Shown here: in pieces, positions 44,526 through 55,180 of the stretch
Position numbering within the stretch: the stretch's first letter is position 1
How the letters are laid out: every line of letters begins with the position of its first letter
Assembly (NCBI GenBank): GCA_023525975.1
Contig: CM042028.1
Coordinates: 80,475,501-80,539,500, forward strand
Source of the DNA: Smallanthus sonchifolius
Lineage: Eukaryota; Streptophyta; Magnoliopsida; Asterales; Asteraceae
Length of the DNA stretch: 64,000 nucleotides
Direction of reading: 5' to 3'
The notes under the pieces: generated by a model
What the model was told of the DNA's origin: nothing
What the model saw: the letters and a program-made list of their open reading frames with translations, nothing else
Database searches by the model: none
Translations under genes and position numbers: made by a program

Positions 44526-45418
44526 TTAATAATCAATTAATCTTTTTAATATAACTAGTAAACGTTATCACGCGTTACAACGGTGATATTGACGTCGTTA
44601 GGTACGTAAAGAGAAACGTATAAAGTTGCAGCGGCTCGGTTTGAATATGGAAATGTAGATAAAAAACACGCTGCAACGGTATGAAATCAACACAAAATTA
44701 CGTCGTAAAAATAAGTGTTAAGAAACACGAAAACGAATTTTAAAAAATAAAAATTTACGTTGTTGTGAAGATGAACGCTAAACGGAAGAACATGTGTTGG
44801 TAAAAATTTGTTGCGTATTTTGTTAAAAAAGTGTTTTTAAGCAAGTGTTGAGAGTTGACATGGTTCGGTTTCACATAAAATTTATATCAAAACGTATAAA
44901 AATAAATATGTCGCAACATAAAAACGAAATATCTTAAAAACTAGTTATCATATTAAAAAAATAAAAATAAAAAATAAGCATGTTGCGACGATACTAACGG
45001 TTTGATTCTGGTTTGATTTCACGGTTTAAGCTTTTTGGGCCCAAGTTTCTCAAAAACATAAAAAGAAACAAAAAATGACGCATTTCATAAAATAACATTG
45101 CTCAATACAATCTGGTGTCCAAACTTCCAAACTATATGAAAACAAAATAAAGTCTAATTTTTTTTTACCAACAACAATGAGAGATCTCGTAGAATAGCTA
45201 GCGGAGAACTAGCAATACCCCAATTACACCAAGTCTAAACGACATTCACCAGACAACAATATACAATTACAAACCATAAAATAAAATAAATAACTAGCCT
45301 TAGTCTAAATAACTAGTCCAACACAACCTGTCCGAAATAAAGTACTTGTTATCCAAGTTTCAAACTTCAAACTTCAAATGTTTTCCAAAAAGCTCAATAG
45401 AGATGGTCCGCGCAAATG
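44526..45418. other. Intergenic, decayed repeats
   Basis: GTTATCACGCGTTACAACGG near 44566 and several AACGG/ATGTTGCGACG segments look like worn repetitive DNA. No gene or border was found. Confidence 0.35.
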
Positions 45419-45427
45419 TTAAAATCT

Positions 45428-45642
45428 ACAACCACTAGCTTAGCATAGTGGTAAAAATGTATACCTAAGACTTCACTAGAAATGGGGAGGTTTTAGGTTT
45501 AAGTCTCATTTGTGACAAAAAAAGGGGTCTAGGTTGGGTCAGAGAGTTTTCTCACCTATGGTGGGTTTCCTCCTGAGAGAGGTGGAGATGATCGGGTGAG
45601 TCAGTGGCCCGTCAGTGATCCAAATTGCCGTTCAAAAAAATA
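45428..45642 (+). mobile_element. tRNA-derived SINE with 9-bp TSD
   Basis: It is flanked by TTAAAATCT at 45419-45427 and 45643-45651. An A-box TAGCATAGTGGT lies near 45440 and a B-box-like GGTTTAAGTCTC near 45494. The body continues through TCTCACCTATGGTGGG and ends in a short A run (TTCAAAAAAA). At 215 bp, size and layout fit plant SINEs. The B-box departs from GGTTCRANNCC at one key position. Confidence 0.85.
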
Positions 45643-45792
45643 TTAAAATCTGAAATATATGTTATATTTGTTAGAATTATTAATACAAGAAAATATAATC
45701 GTATAAAAATTATTAAAACTTGTCATCAATATTTATAGAAGTATTTACATGCTTCATATCATTATCGTCATTGATATTAACATGCGCCATAT

Positions 45793-47102
45793 TAGTGGCG
45801 GATCCAAGATTTTTAGCCAACAGTTGCCAAAAATGGACTGTTCAAGACCAGGTCAAATATGCTAAAAATGGATCGGTCAAGACGTGACAAATATGCTAAA
45901 AATGGACCGGGCAAAAAAGATCAAACAATAATAATTTATTCGGTTAATTTCTAAAAGCAATAAAAGATTCACATTTCACATTGGACTCCTAAAAATACCC
46001 TAACTTGTAATAGTTACGAATTGATATACTGTCTAATTACAATAATAATATTACAACAAAACATCATCTCGGGACTTAAATTGGGACAATCTGACCGATG
46101 TAGATACTCAGAATAGTAATAAACCAATTTGAGTACACCTACATTTAACTTTATTTAGACATGTTTAAATCCTAATTTTAGGGGTATTAAGGCAACTATC
46201 ATTTTAAAATCCTAACATCAATAATTAATTTCAAATTGCATCAATAAATTAGGATATCCTTATAAAATCTTAACATTTATAATTATTTTTAAGATTCCAA
46301 ATTGCAATACCAGCCAAAAAGATAAAAGAGAAAGTTGTATACATTTCTTCCATAGATAAACACGTGGACCTTATTCATCATAATTGTTCTCCTTTTTGGT
46401 TCTTTTTGAAGATTTCTCAAATAAAAAAGCAAACCCCACTCCAATCTCAAAAGAAAAAACATGAATACAAATGAAGATAATAACACGACTGCAAACGATT
46501 TTGGAATGATGATAGTTGAATTTAACAATGAACCTCCTTACCTGCAATTCTGGAATTAATGATGAACCTTCAATTTTGGAATGATAATAATCGACGATTT
46601 TGGAACGGCAATAGTCCCTGATTTTGAAGAATGGAAGAGTCGTAATTTGTTTCATTTATGTAGAGTGAAATTGTAGGTAAACGATAGTTATTTGGGCCAT
46701 TGGAGATTGGCTTTCAATTTTCTTTTTCTAATTTACTTTGGGCCATTGGACATTGGGTGTCTTTTAAGACTCTTTTGTTAGAAAATAAAAGTATTAGGAT
46801 CAGATTTACATCATATCCTTTTCCAAGAAGATTTCAACGGCTAATATCTTGCCCATTATGGACCGTTGCCTCTCAATCAAAGTGATTTTCAACCATTGTA
46901 TTTCCATATTTAATTCGTTGTATCCATCTATTTATGTGTTTTTTTCTTTTGTAATTAGAATCAAGCAATACAAACAACTCTCTGAATTTCAATTGAACAC
47001 ATCTTTGACAAAACATAAAGTTTTTAACCCAATTTAACACTAAAAGTTTTTGGTTGAGGGGGTGCCTTCCCCACCCCTAGGGTCTTACTGCATCCGCCCC
47101 TG
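45793..47102. mobile_element. Non-autonomous hAT-like element, 8-bp TSD
   Basis: The 8-bp duplication CGCCATAT flanks it (45785-45792 and 47103-47110). Ends are inverted: TAGTGGCGGATCCA on the left and, reverse complemented, CAGGGGCGGATGCA on the right. The 1.3-kb interior is AT-rich with no transposase. The minus ORFs near 46289-46655 show no hAT dimerisation motif. Confidence 0.85.
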
Positions 47103-47110
47103 CGCCATAT

Positions 47111-47562
47111 CATTATCGTCATCAATATTTATAGAAGTATTGACATTTTTTTCATTTAAAGTTTCCTGTATAAGAAATTAAGAGCCAGAAAATAACATTC
47201 AACAGAGCAATTAAGAAAACTTATAAAAAAAGTATACAAAACTGATAAAGGAAACTGATAATCAAAAGTGATAAACGAAAGTGATAATCAAAAGTGATAA
47301 GTAAAACCGATAAACATGCTCAGTATCATTGTCACATATATGATAAAACATCATAAACATCAACAAGCTGTGACTTTAGAAAGTTGCAATTTCATGTATA
47401 CCCTAAAAATGATTTAGAAATTTACGATTTCAGAAGGAATGGATTCATAAACATCAAAAAATTATGATGAGAAAGTTGCATTTTCAGAAGGAATATTTCA
47501 TACTCTTGAACGATTTCACACAGTGGCGATTTCATGAATGACACTAAACAATTGTTAAGTCG
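47111..47562. repeat. Short intergenic stretch with GATAA repeats
   Basis: AAAGTGATAATCAAAAGTGATAA-like units recur at about 47240-47320. The block TATCATTATCGTCATCAATATTTATAGAAG-like at 47106 copies sequence left of the hAT element (45725-45775), so this flank was locally duplicated. Confidence 0.55.
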
Positions 47563-47567
47563 TGAGG

Positions 47568-49740
47568 TGTAACACCCAAAAATTTTCAACTAAATTTCAA
47601 CTTTACAAAACACGCGGAAGTATGTCCCATTAAACACTCTTGACAAAACATCACATGTTAATTACAACAAAACGACATAGTTTTGTTTAAAAACAACCGA
47701 ACGACATCTCAAAATAATAATTTTTTAATCCAAGAGATTGTTCAAAACAAGTTTAGTGACTCCCAACAATGAGTCATAACTCCAAACATTTACAACCATC
47801 CAAAATATTGAGAATCTAACCAAATACGAAGCTTGACCCGAGACATCAAACCGGTGCTTTACCTATAAGGAAACGCCACAAAATAACCATTAGTAATGAT
47901 ACAACAAGTCCTAAGACCCCCCATGAGTCCTAGGAAGAAAACCCAAAAATTCAGTCAACCGGCGTCTGCCAGGGCAAAACCAGCATCCCAGACGCCACCC
48001 CCTTGCAGCACGCCCATTTTTCGAGTTTTCGACCCTTCCGACTCCATCCCCAGTCGTTTTAAGCAACCAACAACATTTTATGATTGTTTTAAACACCTAA
48101 TAACATAATCTTAACACCTCCATGAGATTCTTATGAAATTCAAACATCGAATCACCCATTAAGGTTATAAGAATTTATTTCGTCATTTGCATACACGTTA
48201 GAATCATGTATGCCACCATTTATATACAAATTTTACCTATGTATATATCACCAATCTTATATATATAACACCCATGTATAACGCCATTTGTATACATATT
48301 TCACTTTGTATACATCATCATTTATACACATGTTACACCCATGTATATCACCATTTGTATACATATTTCACCTATGTATGTCGCCCTTTTTATATGCATA
48401 TTTCACCTATGTATATCGTTTTCATTAATTCTTATTACCACCAATACACCAAATAAGTTTATTAACTAAATTCATTAACAACAAAGTGAGGTCCTTAGAC
48501 TTAAAACACCACACACCTTCCCTTACATATTTTCACCATATGCAATTTTAGAAATTCAACATACAACTAAACACATACAAGATATTTAAACAACCAACAT
48601 GTAAATCAAATATGTGCCATAGCCACTACCTATCATTCTAAGTGAGTGCAAAGCACTTACCTTTAGCTCGAGATGATTCCGGTTGAGCTCTAACCTTGTC
48701 AACTTGATCACCTGTAATTTCACCTTATTTGTTAATCTAAAAGCCTCAAAACATACACCAATCGAGACTCCAACACTTCCCTAATGTTAAATGATCATCA
48801 ATATCATTTGTCTAGGTTAGATTAACATAACTAAACCCTTAATACCCATCAAATACTCCCTCAGCCCAAATGATCCGTTAAGGAATCACCCAAATTTCAC
48901 CCAAAACTCCTATTTACAAATCACCAATTTGAGGTTTGACACCCACCCAAGATCTTATGATCATAACCCTCATCTAATCTTGGTTCATTTTAGCTTTAAC
49001 ACAAGCTTTCGACCTTTCTAATCAAAATCAACCCATTTTGACCTGTTTACGTTTTCACCCATTTTACCTCAAATTCAACTATTTTCATGTTGTTATTGTG
49101 TTTATATAACACCATAAACACTTATTAACATTCAATTCAACATTAAAACACCACAATTGCAAAACCCTAATTTTGACCTCTAGAACCCTAATTTCAAGAT
49201 TCTTAAATTGGGCGATTAAAGAATGTTATTAACTACTCTTTAGCTTTAATCAAGTTAGAAAACAAGTTATTTCAAGTTATCTTTCACCAATTCCACCCAA
49301 TGCAGCTTCATATCCGTTTTCTCCAAAAACCTCTAGAACACCAACAATGGTGGATGTAGGAGATGATAAAACACTTACTTGATGTTATGAAGGAGATGTG
49401 CACACCAAAACCTTCAATCTCAAGCTTGAAATCACCAGATTTTCGTTCTTGATCAAGCCATATTCTCCTCTCTTTCTCCATTGGAGTTTTCTCAACACAC
49501 ACACATACACACACACACACTTGAAAGCGTGTGTGCCTGTGTAACCCACCACCAAGACACCACCAAAATTGTCATTTTTCACATTTAGTCCTTCAACTTT
49601 CAATTTTGACCCATTTTTCCACAAGTTTAATCAAAACCCAACATTTGCAACTAAAACCCCTCAACTTTCCTTTTATTTTATTACACCATTTATAATATGA
49701 TTACATATTATTTTATTAAACCGAAAGTTGGTTCGTTACA
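47568..49740 (-). repeat. Solo LTR (Tekay-like, minus orientation), TSD TGAGG
   Basis: TGTAACACCC at 47568 and CGTTACA at 49740 are the ends, flanked by TGAGG at 47563-47567 and 49741-49745. Reverse complemented, it ends AAAATTTTTGGGTGTTACA, like the other Tekay-type LTRs here. No internal region adjoins, so it is a product of LTR-LTR recombination. It contains a 36-39-bp tandem array (48205-48420) and an (AC)n tract near 49497-49520. The small ORFs inside are not genes. Confidence 0.9.
48205..48420. repeat. 36-39-bp tandem array in the solo LTR
   Basis: CACCTATGTATATCRCCATTTRTATACATATTT-like units repeat about six times with drift in length and sequence. Confidence 0.8.
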
Positions 49741-49745
49741 TGAGG

Positions 49746-50207
49746 GCTGAGGGATGAGGCACAAATCGATTAGAATGTTACTAAGTTGGGGTTGGTGGGC
49801 GGTGAACGCTAAAAGGTAGAAGATTAGAAGCGGAATTTCAAAATTTTTCCTTAGGTTTTAACGTTTTGTTAGATTGAAGGCTTGAAGCAAGCCAACCGTG
49901 TAATGGCTAATTGAATTTTAATAATTCAAACTATCACCTATTGAATGACAATAATCCATACTGACAGTTTAATTAATAACAATCACAACTTTCACTTTCG
50001 TTGCCGATAACAATCTATCTCTCATTTTTCTAATAACAATCTTGCTTAGGCCCTTTTGGAAAAAGCGGATTGTATATAAATTAGATTTTGGGCCATTACT
50101 AGTTGAATCCAGTTTCCAGCCCAGAGTGATGTCCTCTAAAAGTCCCATTCGGCTTCCTAGCAGAGATTTCAAAATTAACGGTCAATGAAAACTTAAAAAA
50201 TAAACCC
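49746..50207. other. Intergenic, no gene seen
   Basis: Mixed-composition DNA between the solo LTR and a MITE. A minus ORF at 49969-50172 has no recognised domain. Confidence 0.4.
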
Positions 50208-50210
50208 TAA

Positions 50211-50500
50211 CGCTGTGTTCCCGAGTTCACTAAAGAAAGGAAAAGAAAAGAAAGGATTCCTTTCTTTTCTTTTCCCTTCTTTTCCCCTCTTTTCCTTTCT
50301 CTCGAAATCTTTCCATTTTGGAAGGATGGAGATAAACCTTCTTTTCCCTCCATTTCCTTCCTTTAAAAAATCTCTGGAACACCCTTCCTTCTATTTCCTT
50401 TCCTTTCACTCCTTAAAAAAAACTCTGGAACAAGGGATTTCTTCCCCATTCTTTCTTTTCCCTTCTTTTCTCTCCTTAAATGAGACTCGGGAACACAACG
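50211..50500. mobile_element. Tourist-like (PIF/Harbinger) MITE, TSD TAA
   Basis: TAA stands at 50208-50210 and 50501-50503. The ends are CGCTGTGTTCCCGAGT and, reverse complemented, CGTTGTGTTCCCGAGT. The 290-bp body is a pyrimidine-rich CCTTTTCTTTTC mosaic with internal inversions. Confidence 0.88.
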
Positions 50501-50519
50501 TAAGCGAAGAAATCGGAAA

Positions 50520-51080
50520 CTCCTGAAATCCACTGGGCCGGCCTCTTATCTACACTCACAATCGGTTCGTTAAACTCTAATTCTGTTCAATCGATTTCTT
50601 ATTTCTGGTATTCAGTTCAGGGCTGCTGTCGTCTGTTTCCGGTTGATATCGAAGTGTTGATTTCTCTTTACTCTTCAATCGATTTCTGTTCATTCTTTCT
50701 CAGGTACGTGTAGAATTTATTAGTATATTTATGTTTTTAGTTAATATTAATTTAGTAGATTTTTCTGACTGTTTTATGTGTGAAATTATGAATTGATTTT
50801 GTGAATAATTATTAATTGTTTAGGTGAGACTATTGAAGTCATTGTTGTAGATTTTGTGAAATTGTGAATTTTGTCATTGCTGTCGATTTTGTGAAGTCTA
50901 ATTTGGATGAGACTTGTTTAGTAATTAGGTGATAATTTGGGTTTAGTTGTTTGGTGCTATTTGACTGACTTGTTTAGTCATTAGAGTTACACACCTTAGA
51001 TTTTAAGCCCCTGTGGCTGGGCATGCCAATTGAGTCTAGAATGGCTATGATGAACAAATTTGGAAATCACCACAGATCCG
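50520..51080 (+). pseudogene. Possible 5' exons of an interrupted gene
   Basis: From about 50540 the sequence has the look of a plant 5' leader (TTCAATCGATTTCTTATTTC, TCGATTTCTGTTC) ending CTTTCTCAG before GTACGTG at 50703. After an intron-like T-rich stretch, a possible second exon begins near 51010 and contains ATG frames reading MAMMNKFGNHHRSA, followed by GTACGT at about 51078. A DNA transposon begins 220 bp further right and no continuation was found before 58.25 kb. Expression evidence would be decisive; I rate this weakly. Confidence 0.3.
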
Positions 51081-51302
51081 CGTACGTTAATCATATTGTT
51101 CTTTTAACCGTTACATGTGTCTACAAAACTTTAAACACAAATGATTTACAGGTGACAACGTTAGTAACATTTATATTTATGGCCGAATAGTTTTGATTCT
51201 TGTGATCACAACCTAGACTTTTGTTTGCTTTTATGTTTATATTGTTAACTTGAACTTATTATTCCTCACTAGACTGAAATTGTTTATAATTATTTGATGA
51301 AT

Positions 51303-51790
51303 TTTTTTCTTAAATGGTGCTATATATCGATAGTAGTTTCACAACCGGTGTTTGATTTGAAAAATTTAACACAAATGGTGTTTCCATTGTTGCTAACCAC
51401 GAATTGTATGTTTACCTAGTTCCTAACCACGAATTGTGGTGAAAAAATGTGGTTTTTAAGGTTGCCAACCACGAATTGGTTGAACCTAAGGGTTGCCAAC
51501 CACGAATTGGTTGGAATTGTGGTTGCTAACCACGAATTGGTGGTTCTTTTGGGTTGCCAACCACGAATTGGTGGTTCTTGTTGTTGCCAACCACGAATTG
51601 GTTGGAATTGTGGTTGCTAACCACGAATTGGTGGTGTCAACCACGAATTGGTGGTTCTTTTGGGTTGCCAACCACGAATTGGTGGTTCTTGTTGTTGCCA
51701 ACCACGAATTGATTAGAATTGTGGTTGCTAACCACGAATTGGTGGTGCCACGAGGTTCTTGTTTGCCAACCACGAATTGGTTGGTTTTCT
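51303..51790 (+). repeat. Left terminal inverted repeat with AACCACGAATTGG array
   Basis: The outer 100 bp are unique sequence. From about 51393 the motif AACCACGAATTGGTGGTT or AACCACGAATTGGTTGG repeats more than a dozen times at roughly 27-36-bp spacing. Each unit has inverted arms (AACCAC/GTGGTT) around GAATTG. ORFs reading NHELVV on either strand are artefacts. Confidence 0.92.
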
Positions 51791-52215
51791 TTTTTTTTTA
51801 TTATCAAAGATTTCTTTGTTTAATATCTTTAATCATAAATGCTTTATCCTGTCACGGGTTTTAAATGATTTGATATCACTACTACAAAACTACAAATAAG
51901 TACATACATTAATTTGTCGATATGTTTCACATGTCTTTGTTTTTTATAAAGAAATAAGAGAATCTGTCAGCTTTATTTTTATAAAGAATCTTTATGATTA
52001 CTGTGTGTGAAAAATGTTTCAAACTCTTTTTAGTCTTTCTTTCGTAATGTTCACTGTGTGTGAAAAATGTTTCAAACAAGAGAAAAATGTTTCAAACTCT
52101 TTTGAAGATTTGCTCAACAAATATATATTAGACTTCAGCAAAAACCATCTCAAACCCTTTCAACTCTTTCATACTCTTTAAAATATTTCAAACTCTTTTA
52201 AGTCTTTCTTTCATA

Positions 52216-53736
52216 ATGTCCTTAATCCGTCCGTTTCTTGTTAGATTATTCTATGGTGGTAATATTTCGTATGATAACGGAGTTGTTTCCTCAGATGAAT
52301 CTACTCGAATGACTTCCTTTATTATTGACCACAGAATCCGATATGAAGAATTGCTTCGTATGGTTTATAATCATCTTGGTGTTAAAAAAGAATCCTTTAA
52401 CTTAGGATTATTATTATATTATCAGTTTCAAGGGATATCTGAGGCATCCTATATTTCTAGTGATGCAAGTTTAGATATTATGTATTATTTAGCAGAAGCA
52501 AAACCAAATTTCAGGGCTGACATACACGTTAATTGTCAGCCAATAATGTCAGTCCAACGAGACGGATGTATGGATCTGCTTCGTAGTGTTTCTGTTTCAA
52601 TGGCACCCCAAATAACACCAACACCCCCTTGTTATCAATACAATGATCCAATACAATACCCATCAACTTTTGAAGCAGGCCCGTCAAACCAACATACCAT
52701 AGTAGAAGATAATTCAAATGAACAAGTTGATGACACTATTCATGATGACGATGAAGAAGTCTTGGATAATATTGTTGAAGAATTAAGGTCTGAAGATTCT
52801 GAAGATGTAAGAGAGGATTTAAACATGTCCACTAACGAAACTGATGACGACGGCTACCGTGAAACTCCAGCAGAATATAATCTCGGAATTGTTCAAGGGC
52901 TTTCTCAAGGCCCGGTGAACTATTCTGATGATGTTGAGGAATTAAGAGATTACGACGCTGGTGGTTTTGAAGAAGATGACCACATAGATTTGTGGAACAA
53001 TGAGCTAAATGAAATTCGAGTTGGTATGTACTTCAAATCTAAAACTGAGTTGATGTATGCTGTTCGAAAGTGGAATGTTGCCTGTAATAGAGAGTTAATA
53101 GTAGTTGAAACTAGACCTCAAAAATGGAGGGCAAGATGTTACACCACAGTCGCTTTTCAAACAAGTAACCTTCCATACGCTCCTCCGTGTAACTGGTATG
53201 TGTATGCACGTGTGAAGCATGGTGAAACCATGTGGAGGATAGTAAAATGGGTTGCGTCTCACAACTGTTATGGGTCAGTCATTCGCAACAACAATAGAAG
53301 CCTTACATCTAAAAATGTTGCAGCATACATCAACCATGCGGTTCGTGCGGACATTGCTTTCCCTGTAAAACAAATCTAGGCGTATATAAAGGAAACATTG
53401 AAGGTTGATATTTCATATATTAAGGCTTGGCGAGCTAGGAAACATTGAAGGTTGATATTTCATATATCCAGGCGTATATAAAGGAAACATTGAAGGTTGA
53501 TAGTACAACAATATCAGAGTGATTTTCGGCCACTACCTCATCCTGCTTTATGGATAGATCCTGGTTGGAGGATTATAGCAGACGAATCAAAAATTGTCAC
53601 ATCGCGTGGTAGGAGACGAGCACGTAGGATACATAACGAGATGGATGTTCATTACCGTGAAGAATGTGTCGCTCGTAGGTGCGGAATCTGCAATGAAACC
53701 GGTCATAACAGGAACAGATGTCCCAACCGGTCGTAA
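52216..53736 (+). pseudogene. MuDR-type (MURA) transposase with the catalytic core deleted
   Basis: The first frame (52216-53379, 387 codons) has an acidic linker, then the MuDR N-terminal DNA-binding domain: NNELNEIRVGMYFKSKTEL, YAVRKWNVACNRELIVVE, KWRARCYTT, ETMWRIVKWVASHNC, NRSLTSKNVAAYI and VRADIAFPVKQI. A stop follows and then scrambled sequence including SYIKAWRAR. The frame resumes at about 53510 with YQSDFRPLPHPALWIDPGWR and a CCHC knuckle CGICNETGHNRNRCPN near the end (53740). The DDE core and SWIM finger that normally lie between are missing. The deletion joint (53385-53510) contains three copies of AACATTGAAGGTTGATA. The product cannot be an active transposase. Confidence 0.88.
53385..53510 (+). 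repeat. Repeated filler at the MURA deletion joint
   Basis: GCGTATATAAAGGAAACATTG occurs at about 53377 and 53470-53490. AAACATTGAAGGTTGATA occurs three times, and TTTCATATAT twice. This is a scar typical of templated insertion during end joining. Confidence 0.75.
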
Positions 53737-53913
53737 CAGGAACAGATTTATGATATTTCTATGGAATTAAGTTATGTAACTTATATTAGTTTCGAAAAAT
53801 GTAACTTTAATGTTTTATGTAAAAGTCTTTGTTGAGAATAATAAAAGATTAGAATATTCGAGTACATTAATACACAATCTTAAACATGAGGAATCAAAAT
53901 CTTACATTGGTGT

Positions 53914-54902
53914 TCATATACGACTACCATATAATTGATCTGCCATAAAACGTCTATAATTTAGACAAGCATTTTGAACACTATCTTCCTCCCACACTAA
54001 CGACCTGTTTTGTACTAGCCTTCGTAATAACATACATATTACGACTCCCGCATCTCGACCAATGTGAACACCATTTGGAGGCCAGACACTTTCCCCGGAA
54101 TTTTCTAAAGTCTCTACTTCTTGTAGGCCAGAGCGTTGAAAAAACAAAATACGTTGTAGAAACCATCTAAATTGTAACTCGAATTCCAAAAATACTCGGT
54201 GAATACCACGATGTATGCACCATGAATTAGCACATGTATTTGCAACACAATCATATGGATAAATTACATGAACTTGTAGTGAATGCATACAAATTTTAAA
54301 AAGGTACCAGTTTACACCATCAGGAGATAGAGGTAAAAATGCCTGTTAAAACATATAAATAATTATTATTTATTTATAATAAATTATAATTATTTAGTAA
54401 TTATATAACTTTACCGTTTCGACCTCCCAAAGTGCAGGGTACAACTGGTTCGTCCCATCACCATATTGAAAGGAATCGTGATGTCCGTCAGTTATTAGGT
54501 CCATAAACTTAGGCAGTAGAATAGTCCAACGATCCCCCCTAGGCAACTCATCACTTATTAATATGTAATATAACCTCCAATACATAAGATTTCTTGTCCA
54601 AGCGCGAACATGCTGTACAAAAAAAAAAACAATTATTACACCAATTACCATCTACTTTAATATGACATGAATAAATTTTTTATACTTACAATCTCCTGTA
54701 TAAAAGCGTCTCCACAAAGCCCTAAAAGGGTACCCCAAAATTCGCAGACAAGTTCTTCATCGCCCATACAATGAACCCTACACCAATCACTATCTCCGTT
54801 GTAAAAGAATTGGACAACATTTCTAGACCAGTTCTCATTATTTCGAAAAAAATGGTTCTCTACCGGTGCCGGTATGTCACTACCGGGTGCACTAGAAGAC
54901 AT
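53914..54902 (-). CDS. Ulp1-like (C48) protein with altered catalytic residues, intact three-exon gene
   Basis: Exons are 54690-54902, 54415-54612 and 53914-54342, with GT-AG junctions in phase, 840 nt and 279 residues. It starts MSSSAPGSDIPAPVENHFF. The order of features matches plant transposon-borne Ulp1-like proteins: FWGTLLG, RAWTRNLMYWRLYY, RGDRWTILLPKFM, an LWEVETAFLPLS beta strand, VNWYLFKICMHSLQVHVIY, then GRDAGVVICMLLRRLV and YRRFMADQLYGSR. In active C48 peptidases the strand carries HW and the active-site loop carries Q-x-D-C-G. Here they read NW and R-D-A-G, so both the histidine and the nucleophilic cysteine appear lost although the frame is open. It is likely a non-peptidase remnant or a protein with a binding role. 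Family call is from motif memory; a structure search would settle it. Confidence 0.65.
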
Positions 54903-55180
54903 GTTTATTTAAGTGTTAAATTTAGATCAATGAAAGTGTGATGTATGTGAATGACAATATTTATAATGGTTATAAGACAATAGATCCAACTTGCATTAGA
55001 TTTACGTGACATTTACAAAAAAAAACAAAACATGTACTTTTACCATACAATAAAAAATTAAACTTATATAAAACAATACATGTCCTTTTACCATACAATA
55101 AAAAATTAAACTTATATAAAACAAAACATGTACTTTTACCATACAATAAAAAATTAAACTTAAATAAACATGTTTAAAAT
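54903..55180 (-). other. Spacer between the Ulp1-like and plant-mobile-domain genes
   Basis: It contains three near-copies of AAAACATGTACTTTTACCAT with ACAATAAAAAATTAAACTTA (about 55024, 55075 and 55122), a period of about 48 bp. It would hold the 3' end of the upstream gene and the promoter of the Ulp1-like gene. Confidence 0.6.

Noticed and set aside
51486..51864. ORFs with NHELVV/NSWLATT repeats (both strands; also 57672-58066)
   Set aside because: They are translations of the AACCACGAATTGG array in the MULE ends, not proteins.
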